A DNA stretch of 58,118 nucleotides from Marinobacterium sp. (lineage in GTDB: Bacteria > Pseudomonadota > Gammaproteobacteria > Pseudomonadales > Balneatricaceae): positions 1-58,118 of the forward strand of contig JAOXSF010000058.1 of assembly GCA_025800125.1 (NCBI GenBank). The letters run 5' to 3'. Below are positions 47,687 through 56,294 of this stretch, in pieces; position 1 is the stretch's first letter, and each line of letters opens with the position of its first letter. Below the pieces are notes generated by a model, which was given only the letters and a program-made list of their open reading frames with translations, was not told where the DNA came from and did not search any database. The position numbers and the translations under genes are program-made.

Positions 47687-48664
47687 ATGCAACTTGATGC
47701 CGACCAGCTGCGCCAGTCCCTGCCCTGGCCCGCCCTGATTGACGCCATAGGCACCATGTTTACCGCCGATGTGCAGGCCCCTTTGCGCCATCACCACACA
47801 ATGCAGGTGCCCGGTGAAGCGGAGGCGACGCTGTTGCTGATGCCCGCCTGGCTGGAAGGACGTTATCTGGGTGTTAAACAGGTCACCGTCTTTCCTGATA
47901 ACAACCGCCGTGGCTTGCCGGGGGTGAATGCCCGTTACAGCCTCAGCTGTGGTCGCACCGGCCAGCCGCTGGCGCAGCTTGATGGCAATGAACTGACGAC
48001 CCGCCGTACCGCTGCTGCTTCGGCACTGGCTGCTGGTTATCTATGCCGTGAAGATGCCCACACGCTGCTGATGGTGGGGTCGGGCAGAATGGCCCGTCGG
48101 CTGATTCCGGCTCATCTAAGTGTGCGTCCCCTACAGGAGGTTCTGGTCTGGGATCGTAAGGAAACCAACGCCGCCCGGCTGGTGACAGAGTTACAGCAGC
48201 AGGGGATTGCCGCGCAGGTTTGCCTGCCTGATCAGCTGGAGCAGGGCGTGCGTCGGGCTGATCTGATCAGCTGTGCCACTATGGCGACACAGCCGCTGAT
48301 CCGGGGGGAATGGCTGCAACCGGGCTGTCATCTGGATCTGGTGGGTAGCTTTACCCCCACCATGCGCGAAGTAGATAACCAGGCGATGCAGAAAGCAGCG
48401 ATCTTTGTGGATACCCGGCGTGGTGCGCTGGTTGAAAGTGGTGAACTGCTGATTCCGATTCGCGAAGGCGCGATCAGCGCTGACGATGTGGTGGCGGAGT
48501 TTGCTGAACTCTGCGCTGATCGGCATCCGGGTCGTAGCGCACTGGCTGAGCCGGACAAGGCCATCACCCTGTTCAAGTCGGTGGGTGATTCGCTGGAAGA
48601 TCTGGCGGCTGCGATTCTGGCCTATGAACATAACCGTGATAACAGCACCGCCAGTTCATGTTGA
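47687..48664 (+). CDS. Ornithine cyclodeaminase/mu-crystallin family, probable pyrroline-2-carboxylate reductase
   Basis: A 325-residue OCD/mu-crystallin protein. Features: MPAWLEGRYLGVKQVTVFPDN (substrate pocket, split by the Lys), LDGNELTTRRTAAASALAA, and the NAD(P) motif LMVGSGRMARRLIPAH at residues about 127-142, then DLVGSFTP and DEX-type C-terminal stretch. The gene next door encodes a trans-3-hydroxy-L-proline dehydratase, whose product pyrroline-2-carboxylate is reduced to L-proline by exactly this family (LhpI). Start has AGAGGA upstream. Confidence 0.85.
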   Translation: MQLDADQLRQSLPWPALIDAIGTMFTADVQAPLRHHHTMQVPGEAEATLLLMPAWLEGRYLGVKQVTVFPDNNRRGLPGVNARYSLSCGRTGQPLAQLDGNELTTRRTAAASALAAGYLCREDAHTLLMVGSGRMARRLIPAHLSVRPLQEVLVWDRKETNAARLVTELQQQGIAAQVCLPDQLEQGVRRADLISCATMATQPLIRGEWLQPGCHLDLVGSFTPTMREVDNQAMQKAAIFVDTRRGALVESGELLIPIREGAISADDVVAEFAELCADRHPGRSALAEPDKAITLFKSVGDSLEDLAAAILAYEHNRDNSTASSC

Positions 48665-48740
48665 TTTGCAGCTGAGTGATAACACAGAAAGAAGGCGCAG
48701 ATGGCTGAAAAAGGTAAAAGCGGCTGAAAAGGAGGTACAA

Positions 48741-49775
48741 ATGACTGAGATTGCCCGTTATCAGGTGACTGATATGCACACTGCCGGAGAACCGGTACGT
48801 ATCTTTACCGGTGGTATGCCAGCGTTACAGGGTGACAGCCTGCTGGCAAAACGCCGCCATGTCAAAGCAGAAATGGACCTGGTACGCCAGCGATTGATGA
48901 GCGAACCGCGTGGTCATGCCGATATGTATGGGGTCTGGCCGACTGAACCGCATCACCCGGACGCGGCGCTGGCGGTGCTGTTTACCCACAATGGCGGCTA
49001 CAGCACCATGTGCGGCCATGCCACTATCGCCATGGGTCGCTGGGTGCTGGACCAGCAGCTGGTTGAACCCACTCCACCGTTGACCCGTTTCGGGCTTGAG
49101 TGTCCCTGTGGGCTGGTGGAAGTGAATGTAGAAACTGCTGCCGATGGCAGTACCGGCCAGGTGTCATTCGACAGTGTGGCCTCTTTTGCTTACGCACTGG
49201 ACCAGACAGTTGATGTACCCGGGCTGGGTGAGGTAACACTGGATATCAGCTACGGCGGTGCCTATTACGCTATTCTGCCTGCTTCCCGGCTGGGTATGTC
49301 ACTACTGGAGACACCACTGGATGAGCTGACCCGCGCTGCCCGTCAGATTACTGATGCCACTCGCCAGCAGCTGACCATCACCCACCCGGACCCTGAGGCT
49401 GCTGATCTGGGCTTCCTGTACGGCACCATTCTGGTCGACGATGCTACCAGCCGGGAAACCACTGGTAATCTCTGCATCTTTGGTGAGGGTCAGGTTGACC
49501 GTAGCCCGACGGGCAGCGGTGTCACCGCCCGACTGGCGCTGGACTATGCGCGGGGTCGCGTACAGCCAGGCCAGCCACGGCTGTTCCGGGGGCTCAGTGG
49601 TGTGCCTTTTGTTGGCCAGATCAGGCGTGTTGAAGGGGATCGGGTGGTTGTTAGCGTGTCTGGCCAGGGCTTCTACAGTGGCAGTAGCGAGTTTGTGATA
49701 GAGCAGGATGATGCTCTGGCTGATGGTTTGCCGATGGCTGCTAATCTGCGTGCCATCTGGGCTGCGGCAAAATAG
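48741..49775 (+). CDS. trans-3-hydroxy-L-proline dehydratase
   Basis: A 344-residue proline-racemase-superfamily enzyme. The first catalytic Cys is kept as Cys91 (TMCGHATIAMG), but the second position, Cys in proline racemase and hydroxyproline epimerase, is Thr257 in DRSPTGSGV. Cys plus Thr is the diagnostic pair of trans-3-hydroxy-L-proline dehydratases, including human L3HYPDH. The reaction removes water to give pyrroline-2-carboxylate. ATG 48741 has GGAGG at ideal spacing; the frame extends upstream over the end of the reductase gene but that is not the start. Ends at a strong terminator. Confidence 0.92.
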   Translation: MTEIARYQVTDMHTAGEPVRIFTGGMPALQGDSLLAKRRHVKAEMDLVRQRLMSEPRGHADMYGVWPTEPHHPDAALAVLFTHNGGYSTMCGHATIAMGRWVLDQQLVEPTPPLTRFGLECPCGLVEVNVETAADGSTGQVSFDSVASFAYALDQTVDVPGLGEVTLDISYGGAYYAILPASRLGMSLLETPLDELTRAARQITDATRQQLTITHPDPEAADLGFLYGTILVDDATSRETTGNLCIFGEGQVDRSPTGSGVTARLALDYARGRVQPGQPRLFRGLSGVPFVGQIRRVEGDRVVVSVSGQGFYSGSSEFVIEQDDALADGLPMAANLRAIWAAAK

Positions 49776-49807
49776 CAGAACGACTGACTGCATATCGGAT
49801 ACTGAAT

Positions 49808-49858
49808 ACCCGCCCGTTGTGCTGCTGTGCTGGCAGTTACAGTGTGGCGGGTTTTTTT
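49808..49858 (+). terminator. Terminator of the 3-hydroxyproline genes
   Basis: ACCCGCC (49808-49814) pairs with GGCGGGT (49846-49852) and is followed by seven T; the 31-base loop holds further weak pairing. Confidence 0.85.
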
Positions 49859-49934
49859 ATGCGAGTGTGCGGGTTTTTTATGCGATAAGGTGCGGGAGGC
49901 TGAGTTATCCACAGCTATCGCTGAAATGTGACTG

Positions 49935-49974
49935 TTGATATGTATCAACAGAAATAAAGATGTAAAAATAATAC
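49935..49974 (+). promoter_or_regulatory. FNR/ANR-type box and -10 of the hcp promoter
   Basis: TTGAT-ATGT-ATCAA (49935-49948) is a perfect FNR consensus. Its centre lies about 41.5 bp before a start at about 49983 implied by the -10-like TAATAC (49969-49974), the class II activator arrangement. Anaerobic induction of hcp is expected. Confidence 0.88.
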
Positions 49975-49982
49975 CTGTTAAT

Positions 49983-50235
49983 GTTTTTTCCACAGCGCTA
50001 GTGTTCACCCCATAACGAATGAATGCACAAAAGTGCATCAACCAACCTGTGAATAACGCCTTTCAGTGCTGCATGCCGTATGCAGAAGGCGTCTGGCATG
50101 GCTGTCTGTCACAGCCGTCGGGCCTGACTGAAAGGGGTCGCAAAGACGACATTCACAGCGCTTCAATGGCCGGGTCTTTAACGCTGCTGCGTATTCGGAA
50201 CTGGCTGGTCTGAATCAAGTGAGGTGATCGCAATT
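49983..50235 (+). other. Long structured 5' leader of hcp
   Basis: About 250 nt lie between the predicted start and the hcp ATG. Successive stems can form: GCCTT..CTGCAT/ATGCAG.AAGGC (50058-50090), GGCTGT/ACAGCC (50100-50116), GTCG-CAAAGA-CGAC (50137-50150), and CAGCG/CGCTG (50156-50186). No known riboswitch was matched. Confidence 0.5.
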
Positions 50236-51900
50236 ATGTTCTGTGTACAGTGTGAACAGACTATCAGTACCCCTGCGGGAAACGGTTGTGCCTATGCGCA
50301 GGGTATGTGTGGAAAAACGGCAGAAGTATCTGATCTGCAGGACCTGCTGATCTACGCCTTGCAGGGGGCGTCGTTTTATGCCGAGAAAGCGCGTCAGTTT
50401 GATATTGTGGATAATGAAATCGACGCATTTATCCCCAGAGCATTCTTTTCCACACTGACCAATGTCAATTTCGATGGCCACCGTATTATCGGTTATGCCC
50501 GTCAGGCACAGGCTTACCGTGAACAGCTGCGTAGCCAGTATGAAACGGCCTGTCTGGCAGCGGATCAGACACCGGTAACGCCAGCAGGTGCAGCGGCCTT
50601 CATGCTGGCAGAAAATGATGAGGCATTACAGGCGCAGGCGCCGATGGCAGCGGTTAACCGTGGTAAGGATGAGGTCAGCGCCGATATTCTGGGGCTGCGT
50701 ATGCTCTGTCTGTACGGCCTGAAAGGTGCAGGTGCCTATATGGAGCACGCCTTTGTGCTTGGTCAGCAGGACGCTGAGATTGCCGGTGAATTCCACCGTA
50801 TTATGGCCTGGCTGGCGACTGACCCGCAGGACATGGGCGAACTGTTCGAAACCGCGATGGCGATTGGCCAGCTTAATTTCCGCGTTATGGAGATGCTGAA
50901 CCGGGGTGAAACCGACAAATTTGGCCACCCGGAGCCGAATCAGGTCAATGTAAAACCGGTCACGGGCAAAGCCATTCTGGTATCTGGCCATGATCTGTGT
51001 GATCTGGAACTTCTGCTGCAACAGACGGAAGGCACCGGCATTAATGTCTATACCCACGGTGAAATGTTGCCAGCCCACGGTTACCCGGCACTGAAAAAGT
51101 ACCCGCATCTGGTCGGTAACTACGGCAATGCCTGGCAGAACCAGCAGCAGGAATTTGCAAAATTTCCGGGCGCAATTCTGATGACCTCCAATTGCCTGAT
51201 TGACCCAGGTGTCGGCAGCTATGCTGATCGTATCTTCACCCGCAGCATTGTTGGCTGGCCGGGTGTGGCCCATATCGAAGGGGATGATTTCAGCCAGCTG
51301 ATCGCCTGCGCAGAAGCACAACCGGGCTTCCTCTATGATGAAATTCCACAACAGATCACCGTTGGTTTCGGTTTCAATGCGCTGGCCGGTGCAGCACCGG
51401 CGGTGGTGGACCAGGTTAAACAGGGCAATATCCGTCACTTTTTCCTGGTAGGGGGCTGTGATGGCGATAAGCAGGAACGTAGTTACTACAGTGATCTGAC
51501 CGCAGCCGTGCCGGATGACTGTGTGATACTGACGCTGGGCTGTGCCAAGTTCCGCTTCAATAAGAAACAGTTTGGCGATATTAATGGCATTCCGCGTCTG
51601 CTCGATATTGGTCAGTGTAATGATACCTACTCGGCAATTCAGCTGGCGCTGGCACTGGCGGACGCTTTTGACTGTGAGGTGAACGAGTTGCCACTGAATC
51701 TGGTGCTGAGCTGGTTTGAGCAGAAAGCAATTGTGGTACTGCTGACCCTGCTGTCACTGGGAGTACAGAACATCCGGGTCGGGCCATCGGTGCCGGGCTT
51801 CCTGACACCGAATCTGGTGGCGGTATTGCAGGAAAAATTTAACCTGACCTTGATCGACAACGTCGAAAATGATCTGGCAGTTATGCTCAAATCTGCCTGA
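50236..51900 (+). CDS. hcp: Hydroxylamine reductase / hybrid cluster protein
   Basis: A 554-residue Hcp, which carries a hybrid Fe-S-O cluster and acts as nitric oxide and hydroxylamine reductase under anaerobic nitrosative stress. The N-terminal cysteines Cys3, Cys6, Cys18 and Cys25 have CxxC-x11-C-x6-C spacing, the class II type that holds a [2Fe-2S] cluster. Hybrid-cluster ligands are in the [29 protein letters not shown] and [10 protein letters not shown] blocks. ATG 50236 has GAGGTGA upstream; the in-frame GTG at 50224 overlaps that site. hcr follows. Confidence 0.97.
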   Translation: MFCVQCEQTISTPAGNGCAYAQGMCGKTAEVSDLQDLLIYALQGASFYAEKARQFDIVDNEIDAFIPRAFFSTLTNVNFDGHRIIGYARQAQAYREQLRSQYETACLAADQTPVTPAGAAAFMLAENDEALQAQAPMAAVNRGKDEVSADILGLRMLCLYGLKGAGAYMEHAFVLGQQDAEIAGEFHRIMAWLATDPQDMGELFETAMAIGQLNFRVMEMLNRGETDKFGHPEPNQVNVKPVTGKAILVSGHDLCDLELLLQQTEGTGINVYTHGEMLPAHGYPALKKYPHLVGNYGNAWQNQQQEFAKFPGAILMTSNCLIDPGVGSYADRIFTRSIVGWPGVAHIEGDDFSQLIACAEAQPGFLYDEIPQQITVGFGFNALAGAAPAVVDQVKQGNIRHFFLVGGCDGDKQERSYYSDLTAAVPDDCVILTLGCAKFRFNKKQFGDINGIPRLLDIGQCNDTYSAIQLALALADAFDCEVNELPLNLVLSWFEQKAIVVLLTLLSLGVQNIRVGPSVPGFLTPNLVAVLQEKFNLTLIDNVENDLAVMLKSA

Positions 51901-51932
51901 CTTTTCAGTAGTTCTGCTACCGGTAAAGCTGC

Positions 51933-51964
51933 TTTTAACCTTTTAACCTTTTAACCTTTTAACC
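51933..51964 (+). repeat. Four perfect TTTTAACC octamers
   Basis: TTTTAACC is repeated at 51933, 51941, 51949 and 51957 just after hcp, and once more nearby at about 51977-51984. Confidence 0.9.
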
Positions 51965-51999
51965 AGTTCGAGCTGCTTTTAACCAGTAGAACTACTCAG

Positions 52000-52028
52000 G
52001 ACTGCCAGGCTGGGAAGAGCTGGCAGTC
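52000..52028 (+). other. Intercistronic hairpin between hcp and hcr
   Basis: GACTGCCAG and CTGGCAGTC form a perfect 9-bp stem with an 11-base loop, followed by TGTTGCTGTTTT. It could partly terminate or set the hcp:hcr ratio. Confidence 0.6.
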
Positions 52029-52064
52029 TGTTGCTGTTTTCCATTTTGTTTTTCAGGTTTGATC

Positions 52065-53105
52065 ATGTCCCAGCATAACGCTTCTGAAACGGGCCTGAGC
52101 CCGTTGCTCTGTGTCAGTCGTCAGGATGAAACGCCAGACGCAACCACGTTTGAATTCCGTCACCTGGACGAGCGCCCCTTTGAATTTCAGGCCGGTCAGT
52201 TTCTTACCTTTGCGGTAGATATTGCCGATGAGCAATTGCACCGTGCTTACTCCATCTCCTCTTCACCGGCGCAGCCGCAAACCGTGTCAGTGACCATCAA
52301 GCGGGTTGATGGTGGTCAGGTGTCCAATTTCCTGATTGATAACCTGCAACCGGGACATGCCTTGCAGGCGATGGCACCGGCGGGTGATTTCACCCTGCAA
52401 AGTGGCCCACAGCAACGGGGGCAGGCCGTATCAAAACTGGTACTGTGCTGTGCCGGTAGTGGTATTACCCCCTGTATGTCGATTGCCCGCTGGCTGCTGG
52501 ATACTGGTGCAGAGGTTGAGATCAGTTTTATCTACAGTGCCCGCAACGGGGACGATGTCATTATGGCCGATGGCCTTGATCAGCTGGCGCTGCACGATAA
52601 CGTACAGCTATATCGGGTGCTGGGCGAGCCTGCCCGTAACGGCGATTATCAGGGCCGTCTGAGTCAGGCGCTGTTTAATGATCTGCTGCCCGACCTGGAC
52701 GAGCGGGTAATTTTCACCTGTGGTCCGGCAGCCTATATGGCAGCGGTGGCAGACTTTGCTGACAGCCGTGGTTTTGATAGGGCACGTTTCTATCAGGAAA
52801 GCTTTGCTCCGGCTACGCAAGACGCGCTGGCTGCTGATGCCGCAGAGGTGCAGCTGAATGCTGTGAAGTCGGGCATTAGCTTGACAGCAAAAGCGGGGGC
52901 GAACCTGCTCAATGCGATGGAAGAGGCCGGTGTAGCGATGGCGGCCGCCTGTCGTTCAGGTGCTTGTGGTGCCTGCCGCTGTCAGGTGTTATCGGGCACG
53001 GTTGAGAGCAGTAGCCAGTCCACTTTGAGCGACGATGAGATTACCGCCGGTATCGTGTTGGCCTGTAGCACAACGGTACAGTCTGATCTGGCCGTTGAGG
53101 TCTGA
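52065..53105 (+). CDS. hcr: NADH oxidoreductase Hcr, electron donor to Hcp
   Basis: A 346-residue flavo-iron-sulfur reductase. The FAD domain has HRAYSISSSP (RxYS motif, residues about 57-66), the NAD domain CCAGSGITPCMSIARWL and FTCGPAAYM, and the C-terminal plant-type [2Fe-2S] ferredoxin domain CRSGACGACRCQVLSG plus the last Cys in VLACS. It passes electrons from NADH to Hcp. ATG 52065 has AGG 8 bases upstream. The 164-bp gap after hcp holds octamer repeats and a hairpin. Confidence 0.95.
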   Translation: MSQHNASETGLSPLLCVSRQDETPDATTFEFRHLDERPFEFQAGQFLTFAVDIADEQLHRAYSISSSPAQPQTVSVTIKRVDGGQVSNFLIDNLQPGHALQAMAPAGDFTLQSGPQQRGQAVSKLVLCCAGSGITPCMSIARWLLDTGAEVEISFIYSARNGDDVIMADGLDQLALHDNVQLYRVLGEPARNGDYQGRLSQALFNDLLPDLDERVIFTCGPAAYMAAVADFADSRGFDRARFYQESFAPATQDALAADAAEVQLNAVKSGISLTAKAGANLLNAMEEAGVAMAAACRSGACGACRCQVLSGTVESSSQSTLSDDEITAGIVLACSTTVQSDLAVEV

Positions 53106-53136
53106 GTGCGCACTGTTATAACAGCGCGATGTTGCT

Positions 53137-53167
53137 AAAAAAATGAACCCGGCGGTGCCGGGTTCAT
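53137..53167 (-). terminator. Terminator between hcr and the converging small gene
   Basis: ATGAACCCGGC-GGT-GCCGGGTTCAT is a perfect 11-bp stem. Seven A precede it, so the U tract serves the leftward gene, but the stem is strong enough to affect hcr read-through too. Confidence 0.85.
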
Positions 53168-53244
53168 GGTGTTATGTGGGATAACCGGGGCGGCTATAGC
53201 CGGGTTGAGGCTATCAGCGGGTGGAGGCTATCGTCAGGTGATGG

Positions 53245-53514
53245 TCAGATGCCCTGACGGTATTCCGGGTGTTCGGTGACAAAATGCGCTAATACCCTTA
53301 GCAGCTCTTTCTCGTGTTCCACATCGCCGCGCGCAGATGCTGCCTCAATATCATCCAGAATCATTTTGCGAATTTTCTGTTCACCGTCATGGCTCAGCAG
53401 GTAGCTGCCGATGGCAGCAGCACAGAGTGGGTCAACGTGTTCGTGTTCGGCAATGGCTGCAATCTCTTCACGGCTCAGGCCACTCATTTCCAGACATTCG
53501 GTGTAGGTCAGCAT
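53245..53514 (-). CDS. Conserved small protein of unknown function
   Basis: Start ATG 53514 (MLTYTECLEMSGLSREEI) is supported by GAGGGA 7 bases upstream, giving 89 residues. The protein is acidic and helical: EEIAAIAEHEHVDPLCAAAIG then KMILDDIEAASARGDVEHEK and LLRVLAHFVTEHPEY. Similar short proteins occur in Pseudomonas and Halomonas by memory, without known function. No cysteine cluster or membrane segment. It converges on hcr. Confidence 0.7.
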   Translation of the reverse strand: MLTYTECLEMSGLSREEIAAIAEHEHVDPLCAAAIGSYLLSHDGEQKIRKMILDDIEAASARGDVEHEKELLRVLAHFVTEHPEYRQGI

Positions 53515-53725
53515 GTTCAGTCCCTCGCTGTCTGCGGTAATCGCTGTCATCAAGTGTAGACCGCAGAACCACTTGAATGATGCCTCCAGATCACAAAATA
53601 ATCAGCTTTCTGGCTAATCGGCTACAAACCTGATACAGGTCAGAAAATAACCAGTTGTCTCTGTGCTGTCGATATGATGTAAGGCAGATCAGACTGTGTC
53701 TGGGCCGGAGGCCTGGTTCAGAGGT

Positions 53726-54514
53726 TCAGAGCATCGAATGTGTCGGTGGGCGGTCGCTCAGAAAATGCTGCGGACAGTTGCTGATAATCACTTCAGCGGC
53801 GGCGTAGAGTTCAGGGCTCAGGCTGTCCGGGTCGTCAACGGTCCAGAGCCAGAGTTTCAGCCTGGCGGCCTGTAGCGCTGCCAGTTGGCTATGGCTGATG
53901 TTACGCCAGTCCACATGAACGCTACGCGCATCCAGCGCGCGGGCCTGTTCGGTCAGTTGATGGTTTTCAGGTAATTGCCCATACAGCAGGCCTAGCCGGG
54001 TCAGGCTGCATAACTGGCGACAGGCCTGCAAGAGTGGGTAACTGAAGCTGGAAATCACCAGCTTTTGCGGATCATGAAAATGACGCAGTAGCGGCACGAC
54101 TGCGGCGGCAACCTGTGCTGGTGGCAGGCCATGGTCTTTCAGCTCCAGATTCAGTCTCAGTTGATAACGGTTCAGTAACGCAATTACATCAATCAGCAGT
54201 GGAACGGGTTCGACGGGCCAGTCAGCAAAGCGGACTGCGTTATTGATGCCAATCAGTTCACCGGGTAGCAGCTCACATAGCAGGCCGTCGTGGTCACTGC
54301 AGCGGCTCAGGTCGGCATCGTGGTTAACCACCGGTGTACCGTCCGCCAGCAGTGTCACATCCAGCTCCACCCCCTCTACCCCTTCGCGAATGGCGGCCAG
54401 AAAACCACCCAGAGTATTTTCCGGTGCCCGTGAGGGGATACCACGGTGGCCGTAGATCAAAGGCATAGAGCTGATGCTGGCGGCTGGCGCTGCTGGGAGT
54501 GGGAGATCAGGCAT
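53726..54514 (-). CDS. Glycerophosphodiester phosphodiesterase
   Basis: A 262-residue GDPD TIM-barrel enzyme, releasing glycerol-3-phosphate from glycerophosphodiesters. The catalytic HxxG..PENT motif is YGHRGIPSRAPENTLGGF (residues about 21-38), with metal-binding VELDVTLLADGTPVVNHD. LNLELK and WTVDDPD are further family blocks. No signal peptide from ATG 54514 (AGGAGA upstream), so a cytoplasmic UgpQ-type enzyme is likely. It is 172 bp from its neighbour and appears monocistronic. Confidence 0.92.
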   Translation of the reverse strand: MPDLPLPAAPAASISSMPLIYGHRGIPSRAPENTLGGFLAAIREGVEGVELDVTLLADGTPVVNHDADLSRCSDHDGLLCELLPGELIGINNAVRFADWPVEPVPLLIDVIALLNRYQLRLNLELKDHGLPPAQVAAAVVPLLRHFHDPQKLVISSFSYPLLQACRQLCSLTRLGLLYGQLPENHQLTEQARALDARSVHVDWRNISHSQLAALQAARLKLWLWTVDDPDSLSPELYAAAEVIISNCPQHFLSDRPPTHSML

Positions 54515-54677
54515 ATGAACGTTCTCCTGTATAGGCTTTCTCTGGCGCAGACGAATGACACCAGCCTGGCATAAACAGGCGTAACAGGCCTGATGATCAG
54601 CTGGGTGTGGCCTGAAATATGAGCGGATAAGTGTAAATGAAAATTCTTCATAAAAGAGATGTTGATGCGTAAACTAA

Positions 54678-54692
54678 TGAGAAGTATTATCA
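54678..54692 (+). promoter_or_regulatory. Fur box upstream of bfd
   Basis: TGAGAAG-T-ATTATCA matches the 7-1-7 Fur motif TGATAAT-N-ATTATCA at 12 of 14 positions. It lies about 70 bp before the bfd start, which fits iron-repressed expression of bfd. Confidence 0.75.
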
Positions 54693-54761
54693 ATATCAGT
54701 TTGTAATTTTCTCAGGCAGGCTTACCTGCAGCCACTTTCAGAACCAGTTTCGGGATACGCT

Positions 54762-54956
54762 ATGTATATCTGTATCTGTAAAGATGTGACCGACCGTCAG
54801 ATTCGTGATGCTATTGATCAGGGCGCACGTACCATGCGTGACCTTAACCGCCAGCTGAATGTTGCATCACAGTGTGGAAAATGCGCCTGTGCGGCGAAAC
54901 AGATTATGCGTTCTCACCAGAAAGATCAGAATGGCGGTTGTTGCGGCCGCTGCTGA
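54762..54956 (+). CDS. bfd: Bacterioferritin-associated ferredoxin
   Basis: A 64-residue [2Fe-2S] ferredoxin that helps release iron from bacterioferritin. Cluster ligands are CIC near residues 4-6 and CGKC at about 38-41 (CxC-x31-CxxC). The C-terminus is unusually Cys-rich (GGCCGRC), adding three more cysteines. It sits behind a Fur box and is monocistronic, convergent with a TauE/SafE exporter. No bacterioferritin gene is adjacent. Confidence 0.93.
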   Translation: MYICICKDVTDRQIRDAIDQGARTMRDLNRQLNVASQCGKCACAAKQIMRSHQKDQNGGCCGRC

Positions 54957-54993
54957 GTGTGTAGCCTGAGCCATACCGCTTTTCACTCTGTGA

Positions 54994-55767
54994 TTACAGA
55001 CCGCTGGCCTGCCAGATCAGTCGTAGTGCCAGCAAAGTGATGCCCCAGCGAAACATCTGACGGAATAGTACGACTGGCACCCGGTTCAGTAGTTTCAGCC
55101 CCAGCCATGACCCCACTGTGCCGGATACGATCATCGCTGCCAGTAGCAGCAGCCACTCCTGAAAGACAAAGCCGATTACTGAAAATACCAGCATCTTCAA
55201 CGTATGCTGCAAACTCATGCACCAGGCGAAAGTGGCGGTAGTGGCCAGCTTGTCCATACTGTGGCGATGAATAAAGGCAGCCACCAGTGGCCCGGTAGCA
55301 CCGACAAACATCGAAATCACCGTTGTAACAGCACCTGCCCCCACCTGCCCGGCTTTGCTCAGGCTGAGTTTGCCCGGTTTGGGCCCCCACACCAGATAGA
55401 GAATAAACCCGGCCACCGCGAACTGAATGGTCTGCACGGGGAGTTGCACCACGACAAAGCTGGCCAGCAATGCGCCCAGAGTGGCCCCGGCCAGAAACAG
55501 TCGCACCATCGGCCAGTCAGTGTGTTTGTGGGTCATTATCGCTCGATTCAGGTTGGAACCCATCTGCACCAGCCCATGGGCTGGAATCAGCGCTGCTGCC
55601 GGGACAATACTGGCCATCACTGCCAGCAGGGCAACACCGCCGCCGATCCCGACGGCTGCCGTCAGCAATGAGGTCAGGCCTGCGGTGATAATCAGGATGA
55701 CGGCATCCAGGCCGGAGAGTGAGGCGGGAAGAAAAGTGGCAGGTAGTAACGAACTGAGCAGATCCAT
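54994..55767 (-). CDS. TauE/SafE family sulfite/anion exporter
   Basis: About 257 residues with eight predicted membrane helices in two halves, typical of DUF81/TauE. Family blocks: LLTAAVGIGGGVALL (residues about 36-50) and VISMFVGATGPLVAAF in the second half. Substrates are usually sulfite, sulfoacetate or related anions, but nothing here decides it. The ATG at 55767 is preferred to the GTG six bases upstream because GAGGAAG is better spaced. It may share a transcript with the Bfd-like gene 60 bp upstream. Confidence 0.88.
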   Translation of the reverse strand: MDLLSSLLPATFLPASLSGLDAVILIITAGLTSLLTAAVGIGGGVALLAVMASIVPAAALIPAHGLVQMGSNLNRAIMTHKHTDWPMVRLFLAGATLGALLASFVVVQLPVQTIQFAVAGFILYLVWGPKPGKLSLSKAGQVGAGAVTTVISMFVGATGPLVAAFIHRHSMDKLATTATFAWCMSLQHTLKMLVFSVIGFVFQEWLLLLAAMIVSGTVGSWLGLKLLNRVPVVLFRQMFRWGITLLALRLIWQASGL

Positions 55768-55826
55768 AAACACGCTTCCTCAAACCGTTCCTTGCTGATG
55801 ATTGCTGAAGCGCCCAGTATACGGGT

Positions 55827-56153
55827 TTAGCCACTGTTGCGGGCAGCCAGTGTCTGATCCAGTAATTCCTTGACGCCATCGTAGCAGGCACCACAGCTGG
55901 TATTCGCTTCGGTGAAACAGCGAATAGCATTTACTGAGGTCAGATGACGGGCCTTGATAGTGTCGATAACAGTACGACGGGTGACTTTTTTGCAGATGCA
56001 GACATTACGGTCCAGCGGGTCTTTACCGGCGTTGCTGTTCCAGCTCACATTGCTTGTCTGGTGTGAATCGGGCTGGTTTGAGCTGCTTTTCCGGTTCAGA
56101 CTGTCTTCCTGGTTCAGAGCGTCTTCCTGGTTCAGAGTGTCTTTCAGGCTCAT
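55827..56153 (-). CDS. Bfd-like [2Fe-2S] protein with repetitive N-terminal extension
   Basis: From ATG 56153 (GGAGA upstream) it has 108 residues. The C-terminal half is a BFD-type cluster domain: VCICKKVTRRTVIDTI and TSCGACYDGVKELL (CxC...CxxC), similar to the central domain of nitrite reductases. The N-terminal 50 residues are Ser/Asn/Gln-rich and begin with three six-residue repeats (LNQEDA, LNQEDS, LNRKSS) encoded by an 18-bp tandem repeat. Likely a redox protein paired with the neighbouring transporter or an iron/nitrogen enzyme; the partner is unknown. Confidence 0.78.
   Translation of the reverse strand: MSLKDTLNQEDALNQEDSLNRKSSSNQPDSHQTSNVSWNSNAGKDPLDRNVCICKKVTRRTVIDTIKARHLTSVNAIRCFTEANTSCGACYDGVKELLDQTLAARNSG
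56093..56146 (-). repeat. Three 18-bp tandem repeats within the Bfd-like gene
   Basis: GGTTCAGAGCGTCTTCCT-type units lie at 56093, 56111 and 56129, in frame, encoding the hexapeptide repeats of the Bfd-like N-terminus. Confidence 0.88.
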
Positions 56154-56294
56154 AGCGATCTCCGTTAATACTGAGCGCCAGTCTAGCCTGTCAGTGGGGA
56201 AAGGTTGAGCGTTGTTGTGGAAAGGGTCTGTTTCCACCTGCCGGTCAGGTAATGCTGGCCTGACCGGCGATTGCGAATTGATAGCGGTAGAGGA

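Noticed and set aside
48486-48740. N-terminal 85-residue extension of the hydroxyproline dehydratase
   Set aside because: It is the out-of-frame 3' end of the reductase gene; GGAGG before ATG 48741 and homologue starts settle the start.
50120-50190. Possible c-di-GMP-I (GEMM) riboswitch in the hcp leader, from GAAA...GTCGCAAAG
   Set aside because: The GCAAAG resemblance is superficial: the GGACGCAAAGCC core and the GGGUUACCG arm are not present in the right order.
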